A stretch of 64,000 nucleotides of DNA, from assembly GCF_051401765.1 (NCBI RefSeq), contig NW_027480429.1:13954157-14018156 (forward strand), written 5' to 3'. The notes below the pieces were generated by a model. That model was not told the DNA's origin. It saw only the letters and a list, made by a program, of their open reading frames with translations, and ran no database searches. Position 1 is the stretch's first letter, and every line of letters begins with the position of its first letter. The stretch is from Calliopsis andreniformis (taxonomy: Eukaryota > Arthropoda > Insecta > Hymenoptera > Andrenidae). The position numbers and the translations under genes are program-made. Below are positions 35,592 to 50,100 of the stretch, piece after piece.

Positions 35592-38500
35592 TTCAACGCC
35601 AGAAGCATAAAACACTATATAAATACAACAGCTTTTCCAACATATAAAACGGATAATTGCAACCAGGATGAAAGTTATGGTCATTTCTACGTTCCGGGCA
35701 ACCTAGGCTTCACTCTAGGGCGTTATGCCACCAGATCGAATAGTTAGGGCCTTAGCAATCAACGCCCGAAGCATAAAATACAAAATAAATAGAACAGTTT
35801 TTCCTTCGTATAAAAAGAATAATTGCTACCGGTGTGAAAGTTATGGTCATTTCTCCGTTCCGGGCAACCTAGGCTTCACTCTAGGGCGTTGCTCCACCGG
35901 ATCGAATGGTTAGGGCCTTAGAAGTCAACGCCAGTAGCATAAAATACAAAATAAATAAAACAGTTTTTCCATCGTATAAAACGAATAATTGCTACCAGTG
36001 TTAAAGTTATGGTCATTTCTACGTTACGCGCATCCTAGGCTTCACCCGAGGGCGTTGCTCCACCAGATCGAATAGTTAGGGCCTTAGAAGTCAACGCCCG
36101 AAGCATAAAATGCAAAATAAGTAAAACAGGTTTTCCATCGTATAAAACGAATAATTGCAACCAGTATGAAAGTTAACGTCATTTCTACTTTCGGGGCAAC
36201 ATAGGCTTCACCTTGGGCGTTGCACCAACAGATTTAATAGTTAGGGCCTTAGAAGTCAACGCCCGAAGCATGAAATACAAAATAAATAGAACAGCTTTTC
36301 CATCGTATAAATCGGATAATTGCAACCAGTATGAAAGTTAACGTCATTTCTACTTTCCGGGCAACCTAGGCTTCACTCTAGGGCATTGCTCCACCAGATC
36401 GAATAGTTCGGGCCTTAGAAGTCAACGCCTGAAGTATAAATTACAATAAAAATGCAACAGTCTTTCCATCCTATAACAGGAATAACTGCAACCCGTGTGA
36501 AAGTGATGGTCATTTCTACGTTCCAGGCAACCTAGGATTCACCCTAGGGCGTAGTTCCTCCAGATAGAATAGTTAGGCCCTAAGAAGTCAACGCCAGAAG
36601 CTTAAAACGCTATATAAATACAACAGCTTTTCCAACATATAAAACGGATAATTGCAACCAGGATGAAAGTAATGGTCATTTCTACTTTCCGGGCAACCTA
36701 GGTTTCACCCTGGGGCGTTGCTCCAACAGATTGAATAGTTAGGGCCATAGAAGTCAATGCCCGAAGCATAAAATACAATATAAATACAACAGTTTTTCCA
36801 TCGTATAAAACGAATAATTGCAACCAGTATGAAAGTTATCGTCATTCCTACTTTCCGGGCAACCTAGGCTTCACCCTAGGGCGTTGCACCAACAGATTGA
36901 ATAGTTAGGGCCTTAGAAGTCAACGCCCGAAGCATAAAATACAAGATAAACAGAACAGTTTTTCCATCGTATAAAACGAATAATTGCTACCGGTGTGAAA
37001 GTTATGGTGATTTCTCCGTTCCGGGCAGCCTAGGCTTCACTCTAGGGCATTGCTCCACCAGATCGAATAGTTCGGGCCTTAGAAGTCAACGCCAGAAGCA
37101 TAAAATACGATATAAATACAACAGTTTTTCCATCGTATAAAAGGAATGATAGTAACCAGTGTGAAAGTTATGGTCATTTCTACGTTCCGGGCAACATAGG
37201 CTTCACCTTGGGCGTTGCACCAACAGATTTAATAGTTAGGGCCTTAGAAGTCAACGCCCGAAGCATGAAATACAAAATAAATAGAACAGCTTTTCCATCG
37301 TATAAATCGGATAATTGCAACCAGTATGAAAGTTAACGTCATTTCTACTTTCCGGGCAACATAGGCTTCACCCTTGGGCGTTGCACCAACAGATTGAATA
37401 GTTAGGGCCTTAGCAATCAACGCCCGAAGCATAAAATACAAAATAAATAGAACAGTTTTTCCTTCGTATAAAAAGAATAATTGCTACCGGTGTGAAAGTT
37501 ATGGTCATTTCTCCGTTCCGGGCAACCTAGGCTTCACTCTAGGGCGTTGCTCCACCGGATCGAATGGTTAGGGCCTTAGAAGTCAACGCCAGTAGCATAA
37601 AATACAAAATAAATAAAACAGTTTTTCCATCGTATAAAACGAATAATTGCTACCAGTGTTAAAGTTATGGTCATTTCTACGTTACGCGCATCCTAGGCTT
37701 CACCCGAGGGCGTTGCTCCACCAGATCGAATAGTTAGGGCCTTAGAAGTCAACGCCCGAAGCATAAAATGCAAAATAAGTAAAACAGGTTTTCCATCGTA
37801 TAAAACGAATAATTGCAACCAGTATGAAAGTTAACGTCATTTCTACTTTCGGGGCAACATAGGCTTCACCCTTGGGCGTTGCACCAACAGATTGAATAGT
37901 TAGGCCCTTAGAAGTCAACGCCAGAAGCATAAAATACGATATAAATAGAATAGCTTTTCCATCCTATAAAACGAATAATTGCAACCAGTGTGGAAGTTAT
38001 GGTCATCTCTACGTTCCGGGCAACCTAGGCTTCACTCTAGGGCGTTGCTCGACGAGATCGAATAGCTAGGGCCTTAGAAGTCAACGCCTGAAGTATAAAA
38101 TACAATAAAAATACAACAGCCTTTCCATCCTATAACAGGAATAATTGCAACCCGTGTGAAAGGGATGGTCATTTCTACGTTCCAGGCAACCTAGGCTTCA
38201 CCCTAGGGCGTTGTTCCACCAGATGGAATAGTTAGGGCCTAAGAATTCAACGCCAGAAGCATAAAACACTATATAAATACAACAGTTTTTCCATCATATA
38301 AAGCGAATAATTGCAACCAGGATGAAATTTATGGTCATTTCTACTTTCCGGGCAACCTAGGCTTCACTCTAGGGCGTTGCCCCACCAGATCGAATAGTTA
38401 GGGCCTTAGAAGTCAATGCCCAAAGCATAAAACACAAAATAAATAAAACAGCTTTTCCATCGCATAAAACGAATAATTGCAACCAGTATGAAAGTTAACG

Positions 38501-39074
38501 TCATTTCTACCTTCCGGGCAACATAGGCTTCACCTTGGGCGTTGCACCAACAGATTTAATAGTTAGGGCCTTAGAAGTCAACGCCCGAAGCATGAAATAC
38601 AAAATAAATAGAACAGTTTTTCCATCGTATAAAACGAATAATTGCAACCAGTGTGAAGGTAATGGTCATTTCTACGTTCCGGGGAACTTAGGCGTCACCC
38701 TAGGGCGTTGCTCCACCACATCTAATAGTAACGGCCTTAGAAGTCAACCCCAGATGAATAAAATACATAAAAGATGCCACAGCTTTTCCATCGTATAAAT
38801 CTAATAATTGCAACCAGTGTGAAAGTTATGGTCATTTCTACGTTCCGGGCAACCTAGGCTTCACTCTAGGGCGTTGCGCCACCAGATCGAATAGTTAGGG
38901 CCTTAGAAGTCAACGCCAGAAGCATAAAATACGGTATAAATACAACAGTTTTTCCATCGTATAAAACGAATAATTGCTTCCAGTGTGAAAGTTATGGTCA
39001 TTTCTACGTTACGCGCAACCTAGGCTTCACCCGAGGGCGTTGATCCACCAGATGGAATAGTTAGGGCCTAAGAG
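35592..39074 (+). repeat. 19-monomer higher-order repeat, copy 3, rearranged (3483 bp)
   Basis: The copy starts like the others (GTTCAACGCCAGAAGC, then the GCGTTATGCC unit). At about 35750 it jumps to the unit normally found at 33926 (TTAGCAATCAACGCC). It follows that order to about 36200, joins a TTTAATAG unit, and re-enters the normal order near 36365. From there to 39074 it matches copy 2 at offset 3483 (21 x 166 minus 3). It is therefore about two monomers longer than the standard unit and has three CACCTTGGGCG deletions instead of two. Confidence 0.88.
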
Positions 39075-42000
39075 TTCAACGCAAGAATCATAAAATACGA
39101 TATAAATACAACAGCTTTTCCATCGTATAAAATGAATAATTGCAACCAGTGTGGAAGTTATGATCATTTCTACGTTCCGGGCAACCTAGGCTTCACTCTA
39201 GGGCGTTGTTCCACCAGATGCAATAGTTAGCGCCTAAGAAGTCAATGCCCGAAGCATAAAATACAATATAAATACAACAGTTTTTCCATCGTATAAAACG
39301 AATAATTGAAACCAGTATGAAAGCTAACGTCATTTCTACTTTCCGGGCTACCTAGGCTTCACCCTAGAGCGTTGCACCAACAGATTGAATAATTAGGGCC
39401 TTAGAAGCCAACGCCAGAAGCATAAAGTACAATAAAGATGCAAAAGTTTTTCCATCGTATAACAGGAATAACTGCAAACAGTGTGAAAGTTATGGTCATT
39501 TCTACGTTCCGGGCAACCTCGGCTTCACTCTAGGGCGTAGCGGCACCAGATCGAATAGTTAGGGCCTTAGAAATCAACGCCCGAAGCATAAAATACAAAA
39601 TAAATAATACAGTTTTTCCATCGTATAAAACGAATAATTGCAACCCGTGTGGAAGTTATGGTCATTTCTACGTTCCGGGCAACCTAGGCTTCACTCTAGG
39701 GCGTTCCTCCACCAGATCGAATAGTTAGGGCCTTAGAAGTCTACGCCCGAAGCATAAAATACAAAATAAATAAAACAGTTTTCCATCGTATAAAAAGAAT
39801 AATTGCAACCAGTATGAAAGTTAACGTCATTTCTACTTTCGGGGCAACATAGGCTTCACCCTTGGGCGTTGCACCAACAGATTGAATAGTTAGGCCCTTA
39901 GAAGTCAACGCCAGAAGCATAAAATACGATATAAATAGAACAGCTTTTCCATCGTATAAAACGAATAATTGCAACCAGTGTGGAAGTTATGGTCATGTCT
40001 ACGTTCCGGGCAACCTAGGCTTCACTCTAGGGCGTTGCTCGACCAGATCGGATAGCTAGGGCCTTAGAAGTCAACGCCTGAAGTATAAAATACAATAAAA
40101 ATACAACAGCCTTTCCATCCTATAACAGGAATCATTGCAACCCGTGTGAAAGTGATGGTCATTTCTACGTTCCAGGCAACTTAGGATTCACCCTAGGGCG
40201 TTGTTCCACCAGATGGAATAGTTAGGGCCTAAGAAGTCAACGCCAGAAGCATAAAACACTATATAAATACAACAGTTTTTCCATCATATAAAACGAATAA
40301 TTGCAACCAGTGTAAAAGTTATGGTCATTTCTACTTTCCGGGCAACATAGGCTTCACCCTTGGGCGTTGCACCAACAGATTGAATAGTTAGGCCCTTAGA
40401 AGTCAACGCCAGAAGCATAAAATACGATATAAATAGAACAGCTTTTCCATCGTATAAAACGAATAATTGCAACCAGTGTGAAGGTAATGGTCATTTCTAC
40501 GTTCCAGGCAACTTAGGCGTCACCCTAGGGCGTTGCTCCACCACATCTAATAGCAACGGCCTTAGAAGTCAGCCCCAGATGAATAAAATACATAAAAGAT
40601 GCCACAGCTTTTCCATCGTATAAAACGAATTATTGCAACCAGTGTGAAAGTTATGGTCATTTCTACGTTCCGGGCAACATAGGCTTCACTCTAGGGCGTG
40701 GCGCCACCAGATCGAATAGTTAGGGCCTTAGAAGTCAACGCCAGAAGCATAAAATACGATATAAATACAACAGCTTTTCCATCGTATAAAACGAATAATT
40801 GCAACCAGTGTGGAAGTTATGGTCATTTCTACGTTCCGGGCAACCTAGGCTTCTCTCTAGGGCGTTGTTCCACCAGATGGAATAGTTAGGGCCTAAGAAG
40901 TCAACGCCAGAAGCATAAAACACTATATAAATACAACAGTTTTTCCGTCATATAAAACGAATGATAGCAACCAGTGTGAAAGTTATGGTCATTTCTACGT
41001 TCCGGGCAACATAGGCTTCACTCTAGGGCGTCGCGCCACCAGATCGAATAGTTAGGGCCTTAGAAGTCAACGCCCGAAGCATAAAATACAAAATACATAA
41101 AACAGCTTTTCCATCGTATAAAACGGATAATTGCAACCAGTATGAAAGTTAACGTCATTTCTACTTTGCGGGCAACCTAGGCTTCACCCTAAGGCGTTGT
41201 TCCACCAGATGGAATAGTTAAGGCCTAAGAAGTCAACGCCAGAAGCATAAAACACTATATAAATACAACAGTTTTTCCATCATATAAAACGAATAATTGC
41301 AACCAGGATGAAATTTATGGTCATTTCTACTTTCCGGGCAACCTAGGCTTCACTCTAGGGCGTTGCCCCACCAGATCGAATAGTTAGGGCCTTAGAAGTC
41401 AACGCCAGGAGCATAAAATACGATATAAATACAACAGCATTTCCACCGTATTAAATGAATAATTGCAAACAGTGTGAAAGTAGTGGTCATTTCTACGTTC
41501 CGAGCAACCTAGGCTTCACTCTAGGCCGGTGCTCCAACATATCGAATAGCTACGGCCTTAGAAATCTACGACTGAAGCATAAAATACGATATAAATACAA
41601 CAGTTTTCCATCGTATAAAACGAATAAGTGCTACCAGTGTGAAAGTTATGGTCATTTCTACGTTACGCGCAACCTAGGCTTCACCCGAGGGCGTTGATCC
41701 ACCAGATGGAATAGTTAGGGCCTAAGAGTTCAACGCCAGAATCATAAAATACGATATAAATACAACAGCTTTTCCATCGTATAAAACGAATAATTGCAAC
41801 CAGTGTGGAAGTTATGGTCATTTCTACGTTCCGGACAACCTAGGCTTCACTCTAGGGCGTTGTTCCACCAGATGCAATAGTTAGGGCCTAAGAAGTCAAC
41901 GCCAGAAGCATAAAACACTATATAAATACAACAGTTTTTCCATCATATAAAACGAATAATTGCAACCAGTATGAAAGTTATTGTCATTTCTACTTTCCGG

Positions 42001-44193
42001 GCAACCTACGCTTCACTCTAGGGCGTTGCTCCAACAGATTGAGTAGCTAGGGCCTTAGAAGTCAATGCCCGAAACATAAAATACAATATAAATACAACAG
42101 TTTTTCCATCGTATAAAACGAATAATTGAAACCAGTATGAAAGTTAACGTCATTTCTACTTTCCGGGCTACCTAGGCTTCACCCTAGAGCGTTGCACCAA
42201 CAGATTGAATAGTTAGGGCCTTAGAAGCCAACGCCAGAAGCATAAAGTACAATAAAGATGCAAAAGTTTTTCCATCGTATAACAGGAATAACTGCAAACA
42301 GTGTGAAAGTTATGGTCATTTCTACGTTCCGGGCAACCTCGGCTTCACTCTAGGGCGTTGCGGCACCAGATCGAATAGTTAAGACCTTAGAAATCGACGC
42401 CCGAAGCATAAAATACAAAATCAATAATACAGTTTTTCCATCGTATAAAACGAATAATTGCATCCAGTGTGGAAGTTATGGTCATTTCTACGTTCCGGGC
42501 AACCTAGGCTTCACCCTAGGGCGTTGCACGAACAGATTGAATAGTTAGGGCCTTAGAAGTCAACGCCAGAAGCATAAAATACGATATAAATAGAACAGCT
42601 TTTCCATCGTATAAAACGAATAATTGCTACCGGTGTGAAATTTATGGTAATTTCTCCGTTCCGGGCAACCCAGGCTTCACTCTAGGGCCTTGCTCCACCA
42701 GATGGAATAGTTAGGGCCTAAGAGTTCAACGCCAGAATCATGAAATACGATATAAATAAAACTGTTTTTCCATCGTATAAAACGAATAATTGCAACCAGT
42801 ATGACAGTTAACGTCATTTCTACTTTCCGGGCAACATAGGCTTCACCCTTGGGCGTTGCACCAACAGATTGAATAGTTAGGGCCTAAGAAGTCAACGCCC
42901 GAAGCATAAAATACAAAATACATAAAACAGCTTTTCCATCGTATAAAACGAATAATTGCAACCAGTATGAAAGTTAACGTCATTTCTACTTTGCGGGCAA
43001 CCTAGGCTTCACCCTAAGGCGTTGTTCCACCAGATGGAATAGTTAAGGCCTAAGAAGTCAACGCCAGAAGCATAAAACACTATATAAATACAACAGTTTT
43101 TCCATCATATAAAACGAATAATTGCAACCAGGATGAAATTTATGGTCATTTCTACTTTCCGGGCAACCTAGTCTTCACTCTAGGGCGTTGCCCCACCAGA
43201 TCGAATAGTTAGGGCCTTAGAAGTCAACGCCCGAAGCATAAAACACAAAATAAATAAAACAGCTTTTCCATCGCATAAAACGAATAATTGCAACCAGTAT
43301 GAAAGTTAACGTCATTTCTACCTTCCGGGCAACATAGGCTTCACCTTGGGCGTTGCACCAACAGATTTAATAATTAGGGCCTTAGAAGTCAACGCCCGAA
43401 GCATGAAATACAAAATAAATAGAACAGTTTTTCCATCGTATAAAACGAATAATTGCAACCAGTGTGAAGGTAATGGTCATTTCTACGTTCCGGGGAACTT
43501 AGGCGTCACCCTAGGTCGTTGCTCCACCACATCTAATAGCAACGGCCTTAGAAGTCAACCCCAGATGAATAAAATACATAAAGGATGCCACAGCTTTTCC
43601 ATCGTATAAAACTAATAATTGCAACCAGTGTGAAAGTTATGGTCATTTCTACGTTCCGGGCAACCTAGGCTTCACTCTAGGGCGTTGCGCCACCAGATCG
43701 AATAGTTAGGGCCTTAGAAGTCAACGCCAGAAGCATAAAATACGATATAAATACAACAGTTTTTCCATCGTATAAAACGAATAATTGCTACCAGTGTGAA
43801 AGTTATGGTCATTTCTACGTTACGCGCAACCTAGGCTTCACCCGAGGGCGTTGATCCACCAGATGGAATAGTTAGGGCCTAAGAGTTCAACGCCAGAATC
43901 ATAAAATACGATATAAATACAACAGCTTTTCCATCGTATAAAACGAATAATTGCAACCAGTGTGGAAGTTATGGTCATTTCTACGTTCCGGACAACCTAG
44001 GCTTCACTCTAGGGCGTTGTTCCACCAGATGCAATAGTTAGGGCCTAAGAAGTCAACGCCAGAAGCATAAAACACTATATAAATACCACAGTTTTTCCAT
44101 CATATAAAACGAATAATTGCAACCAGGATGAAAGTTATTGTCATTTCTACTTTCCGGGCAACCTAGGCTTCACCCTAGGGCGTTGCTCCAACA
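39075..44193 (+). repeat. Mosaic zone between the two large HOR blocks
   Basis: 39241-~39970 matches 16505-~17240 at offset 22736. The stretch near 40460-40930 matches the 17.24 kb/18.24 kb 6-mer. 41090-~41390 recurs near 42915-43215 (offset 1825, 11 units minus 1 bp), sharing CTACTTTGCGGG and GTTAAGGCCTAAG. 41620-~42365 recurs at about 43778-44523 (offset 2158, 13 units). The unit near 41400-41600 is unusually divergent (CTAGGCCGGTGC, AAATCTACGACTGAAG). Only satellite sequence is present. Confidence 0.8.
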
Positions 44194-47100
44194 GATTGAG
44201 TAGCTAGGGCCTTAGAAGTCAATGCCCGAAGCATAAAATACAATATAAATACAACAGTTTTTCCATCGTATAAAACGAATAATTGAAACCAGTATGAAAG
44301 TTAACGTCATTTCTACTTTCCGGGCTACCTAGGTTTCACCCTAGAGCGTTGCACCAACAGATTGAATAGTTAGGACCTTAGAAGCCAACGCCAGAAGCAT
44401 AAAGTACAATAAAGATGCAAAAGTTTTTCCATCGTATAACAGGAATAACTGCAAACAGTGTGAAAGTTATGGTCATTTCTACGTTCCGGGCAACCTCGGC
44501 TTCACTCTAGGGCGTTGCGGCACCAGATCGAATAGTTAGGGCCTTAGAAATCAACGCCCGAAGCATAAAATACAAAATAAATAATACAGTTTTTCCATCG
44601 TATAAAACGAATAATTGCAACCAGTGTGGAAGTTATGGTCATTTCTACGTTCCGGGCAACCTAGGCTTCACTCTAGGGCGTTGCTCCACCAGATCGAATA
44701 GTTAGGGCCTTAGAAGTCTACGCCCGAAGCATAAAATACAAAATAAATAAAACAGTTTTTCCATCGTATAAAAAGAATAATTGCAACCAGTATGAAAGTT
44801 AACGTCATTTCTACTTTCGGGGCAACATAGGCTTCACCCTTGGGCGTTGCACCAGCAGATTGAATAGTTAGGCCCTTAGAAGTCAACGCCAGAAGCATAA
44901 AATACGATATAAATAGAACAGCTTTTCCATCGTATAAAACGAATAATTGCAACCAGTGTGGAAGTTATGGTCATGTCTACGTACCGGGCAACATAGGCTT
45001 CACTCTAGGGCGTTGCTCGACCAGATCGAATAGCTAGGGCCTTAGAAGTCAACGCCTGAAGTATAAAATACAATAAAAATACAACAGCCTTTCCATCCTA
45101 TAACAGGAATAACTGCAACCCGTGTGAAAGTGATGGTCATTTCTACGTTCCAGGCAACCTAGGATTCACCCTAGGGCGTTGTTCCACCAGATGGAATAGT
45201 TAGGGCCTAAGAAGTCAACGCCAGAAGCATAAAACACTATATAAATACAACAGCTTTTCCAACATATAAAACGGATAATTGCAACCAGGATGAAAGTTAT
45301 GGTCATTTCTACGTTCCGGGCAACCTAGGCTTCACTCTAGGGCGTTATGCCACCAGATCGAATAGTTAGGGCCTTAGAAGTCAACGCCCGAATCATAAAA
45401 TACAAAATAAATAAAACAGTTTTTCCATCGTATAAAACGAATAATTACAACCAGTATAAAAGTTAACGTCATTTCTACTTTCCGGGCAACATAGGCTTCA
45501 CCCTTGGGCGTTGCACCAACAGATTGAATAGTTAGGGCCTTAGAAGTCAACGCCCGAAGCATAAAATACAAAATAAATAGAACAGTTTTTCCATCGTATA
45601 AAACGAATAATTGCTACCGGTGTGAAAGCTATGGTCATTTCTCCGTTCCGGGCAACCTAGGCTTCACTCTAGGGCGTTGATCCACCGGATCGAATGGTTA
45701 GGGCCTTAGAAGTCAACGCCAGTAGCATAAAATACAAAATAAATATAACAGTTTTTCCATCGTATAAAACGAATAATTGCTACCAGTGTGAAAGTTATGG
45801 TCATTTCTACGTTACGCGCATCCTAGGCTTCACCCGAGGGCGTTGCTCCACCAGATCGAATAGTTAGGGCCTTAGAAGTCAACGCCCGAAGCATAAAATG
45901 CAAAATAAATAAAACAGGTTTTCCATCGTATAAAACGAATAATTGCAACCAGTATGAAAGTTAACGTCATTTCTACTTTCGGGGCAACATAGGCTTCACC
46001 CTTGGGCGTTGCACCAACAGATTGAATAGTTAGGCCCTTAGAAGTCAACGCCAGAAGCATAAAATACGATATAAATAGAATAGCTTTTCCATCCTATAAA
46101 ACGAATAATTGCAACCAGTGTGGAAGTTATGGTCATGTCTACGTTCCGGGCAACCTAGGCTTCACTCTAGGGCGTTGCTCGACCAGATCGAATAGCTAGG
46201 GCCTTAGAAGTCAACGCCTGAAGTATAAAATACATTAAAAATACAACAGCCTTTCCATCCTATAACAGGAATAATTGCAACCCGTGTGAAAGGGATGGTC
46301 ATTTCTACGTTCCAGGCAACCTAGGCTTCACCCTAGGGCGTTGTTCCACCAGATGGAATAGTTAGGGCCTAAGAAGTCAACGCCAGAAGCATAAAACACT
46401 ATATAAATACAACAGTTTTTCCATCATATAAAGCGAATAATTGCAACCAGGATGAAATTTATGGTCATTTCTACTTTCCGGGCAACCTAGGCTTCACTCT
46501 AGGGCGTTGCTCGACCAGATCGAATAGCTAGGGCCTTAGAAGTCAACGCCTGAAGTATAAAATACAATAAAAATGCAACAGTCTTTCCATCCTATAACAG
46601 GAATAACTGCAACCCGTGTGAAAGTGATGGTCATTTCTACGTTCCAGGCAACCTAGGATTCACCCTAGGGCGTAGTTCCACCAGATAGAATAGTTAGGCC
46701 CTAAGAAGTCAACGCCAGAAGCTTAAAACGCTATATAAATACAACAGCTTTTCCAACATATAAAACGAATAATTGCTACCAGAGTGAAATCTATGGTCAC
46801 TTCTACGTTCCGCGCAACCTAGGCTTCACCCTAGGACGCTGTTCCACCAGATGGAATAGTTAGGGCCTAAGAAGTCAACGCCAGAAGCATAAAATACGAT
46901 AAATATACAACAGCTTTTCCATCGTATAAAACGAATAATTGCAAGCAGTGTGGAAGTTATGGTCATTTCTACGTTCCGTGCAACCTAGGCTTCACTCTAG
47001 GGCGTTGCTCGACCAGATCGAATAGCTGGGGCCTTAGAAGTCAACGCCCGAAGCATAAAATACAAAATAAATAGAACAGTTTTTCCATCGTATAAAACGA

Positions 47101-50100
47101 ATAATTGCAACCAGTGTGAAGGTAATGGTCATTTCTACGTTCCGGGCAACTTAGGCGTCACCCTAGGGCGTTGTTCCACCAGATGCAATAGTTAGGGCCT
47201 AAGAAGTCAACGCCAGAAGCATAAAACACTATATAAATACAACAGTTTTTCCATCATATAAAACGAATAATTGCAACCAGGATGAAAGTTATTGTCCTTT
47301 CTACTTTCCGGGCAACCTAGGCTTCACCCTAGGGCGTTGCTCCAACAGATTGAATAGCTAGGGCCTTAGAAGTCAATGCCCGAAGCATAAAATACAATAA
47401 AGATGCAAAAGTTTTTCCATCGTATAACAGGAATAACTGCAAACAGTGTGAAAGTTATGGTCATTTCTAAGTTCCGGGCTACCTAGGCTTCACTCTATGG
47501 CGTTCTTCCACCACATCGAATAGCAACGGCCTCAGAAGTCAACGCCCGAAGCATAAAATACAAAATAAATAGAACAGTTTTTCCATCGTATAAAACGAAT
47601 AATTGCAACCAGTGTGGAAGTTATGGTCATTTCTACGTTCCGGGCAACCTAGGCTTCACTCTAGGGCGTTGCTCCACCAGATCGAATAGTTAGGGCCTTA
47701 GAAGTCAACGCCCGAAGCATAAAATACAAAATAAATAAAACAGTTTTTCCATCGTATAAAACGAATAATTGCAACCAGTATGAAAGTTAACGTCATTTCT
47801 ACTTTCGGGGCAACATAGGCTTCACCCTTGGGCGTTGCACCAACAGATTGAATAGTTAGGCCCTTAGAAGTCAACGCCCGAAGCATAAAATACAAAATAA
47901 ATAGAACAGTTTTTCCATCGTATAAAACGAATAATTGCAACCAGTGTGAAGGTAATGGTTTTTTCTACGTTCCGGGCAACCTAGGCTTCAATCTAGGGCG
48001 GTGCCCCACCAGATCGAATAGCTAGGGCCTTAAAAGTCAACGCCTGAAGTATAAAATACAATAAAAATGCAACTGTGTTTCCATCCTATAACAGGAATAA
48101 CTGCAACCCGTGTGAAAGTGATGGTCATTTCTACGTTCCAGGCAACCTAGGATTCACCCTAGGGCGTTGTTCCACCAGATGGAATAGTTAGGGCCTAAGA
48201 AGTCAACGCCAGAAGCATAAAACACTATATAAATACAACAGCTTTTCCAACATATAAAACGGATAATTGCAACCAGGATGAAAGATATGGTCATTTCTAC
48301 TTTCCGGGCAACCTAGGTTTCACACTGGGGCGTTGCTCCAACAGATTGAATAGTTAGGGCCTTAGAAGTCAATGCCCGAAGCATATAAATACAATATAAA
48401 TACAACAGTTTTTCCATCGTATAAAACGAATAATTGCAACCAGTAAGAAAGTTAAAGTCGTTCCTACTTTCCGGGCAACCTAGGCTTCACCCTAGGGCGT
48501 TGCACCAACAGATTGAATAGTTAGGGCCTTAGAAGTCAACGCCCGAAGCATAAAATACAAAATAAGCAGAACAGTTTTTCCATCGTATAAAACGAATAAT
48601 TGCTACCGGTGTGAAAGTTATGGTGATTTCTCCGTTCCGGGCAGCCTAGGCTTCACTCTAGGGCATTGCTCCACCAGATCGAATAGTTCGGGCCTTAGAA
48701 GTCAACGCCAGAAGCATAAAATACAATAAAGATGCAAAGGTTTTTCCATCGTATAACAGGAATAACTGCAAACAGTGTTAAAGTAATGGTCATTTCCATG
48801 TTCCGGGCAACCAAGTCTTCACTCTAGGGCGTTGTTCCACCAGATCGAATAGATAGGGCCTAAGAAGCCAACGGCAGAAGAATAAAATACAATATAAGAA
48901 CAAAAGCTTTTCCATCGTATAAAATGAATAATTGCAAACATTGTGAAAGTAATGGTCATTTCTACGTTCCGCGCAACCTAGGCTTCACCAAAGGGCGTTG
49001 TTCCACCAGATGGAATAGTTAGGGCCTAAGAAGTCAACGCCAGAAGCATAAAATACGATATAAATACAACAGTTTTTCCATCGTATAAAACGAATGATAG
49101 TAACCAGCGTGAAAGTTATGGTCATTTCTACGTTCCGGGCAACCTAGACTTCACTCTAGGGCGTTGCACCAACAGATTGAATAGTTAGGGCCTTAGAAGT
49201 CAACGCCCGAAGCATAAAATACAAAATAAATAGAATGGTTTTTCCATCGTATAAAACGAATAATTGCTACCGGTGTGAAAGTTATGGTCATTTCTCCGTT
49301 GCGGGCAACCCAGGCTTCACTCTAGGGCGTTGCTCCACCAGATCGAATAGTTAGGGCCTTAGAAGTCAACGCCAGAAGCATAAAATACAGAATAAATAAA
49401 ACAGTTTTTCCATCGTACAAAACGAATAATTGCTACCAGTGTGAACGTTATGGTCATTTCTACGTTCCGCGCAACCTAGGCTTCACTCTAGGGCGTTGCT
49501 CCACCAGATCGAATGGCTAGGTGCTTAGAAGTCAACGCCAGAAGCATAAAATACGATATAAATACAACAGCTTTTCCATCGTATAAAACGAATAATTGCA
49601 ACCAGAGTGGAAGTTATGGTCATTTCTACGTTCCCGGCAACCTAGGCTTCACTCTAGGGCGTTGCTCCACCAGATCGAATAGCTAGGGCCTTAGAAGTCA
49701 ACGCCTGAAGTATAAAATACAATAAAAATGCAACAGTCTTTCCATCCTATAACAGGAATAACTGCAACCCGTGTGAAAGTGATGGTCATTTCTACGTTCC
49801 AGGCAACCTAGGATTCACCCTAGGGCGTAGTTCCACCAGATAGAATAGTTAGGCCCTAAGAAGTCAACGCCAGAAGCTTAAAACGCTATATAAATACAAC
49901 AGCTTTTCCAACATATAAAACGGATAATTGCAACCAGGATGAAAGTAATGGTCATTTCTACTTTCCGGGCAACCTAGGTTTCACCCTGGGACGTTGCTCC
50001 AACAGATTGAACAGTTAGGGCCTTAGAAGTCAATGCCCGAAGCATAAAATACAATATAAATACAACAGTTTTTCCATCGTATAAAACGAATAATTGCAAC

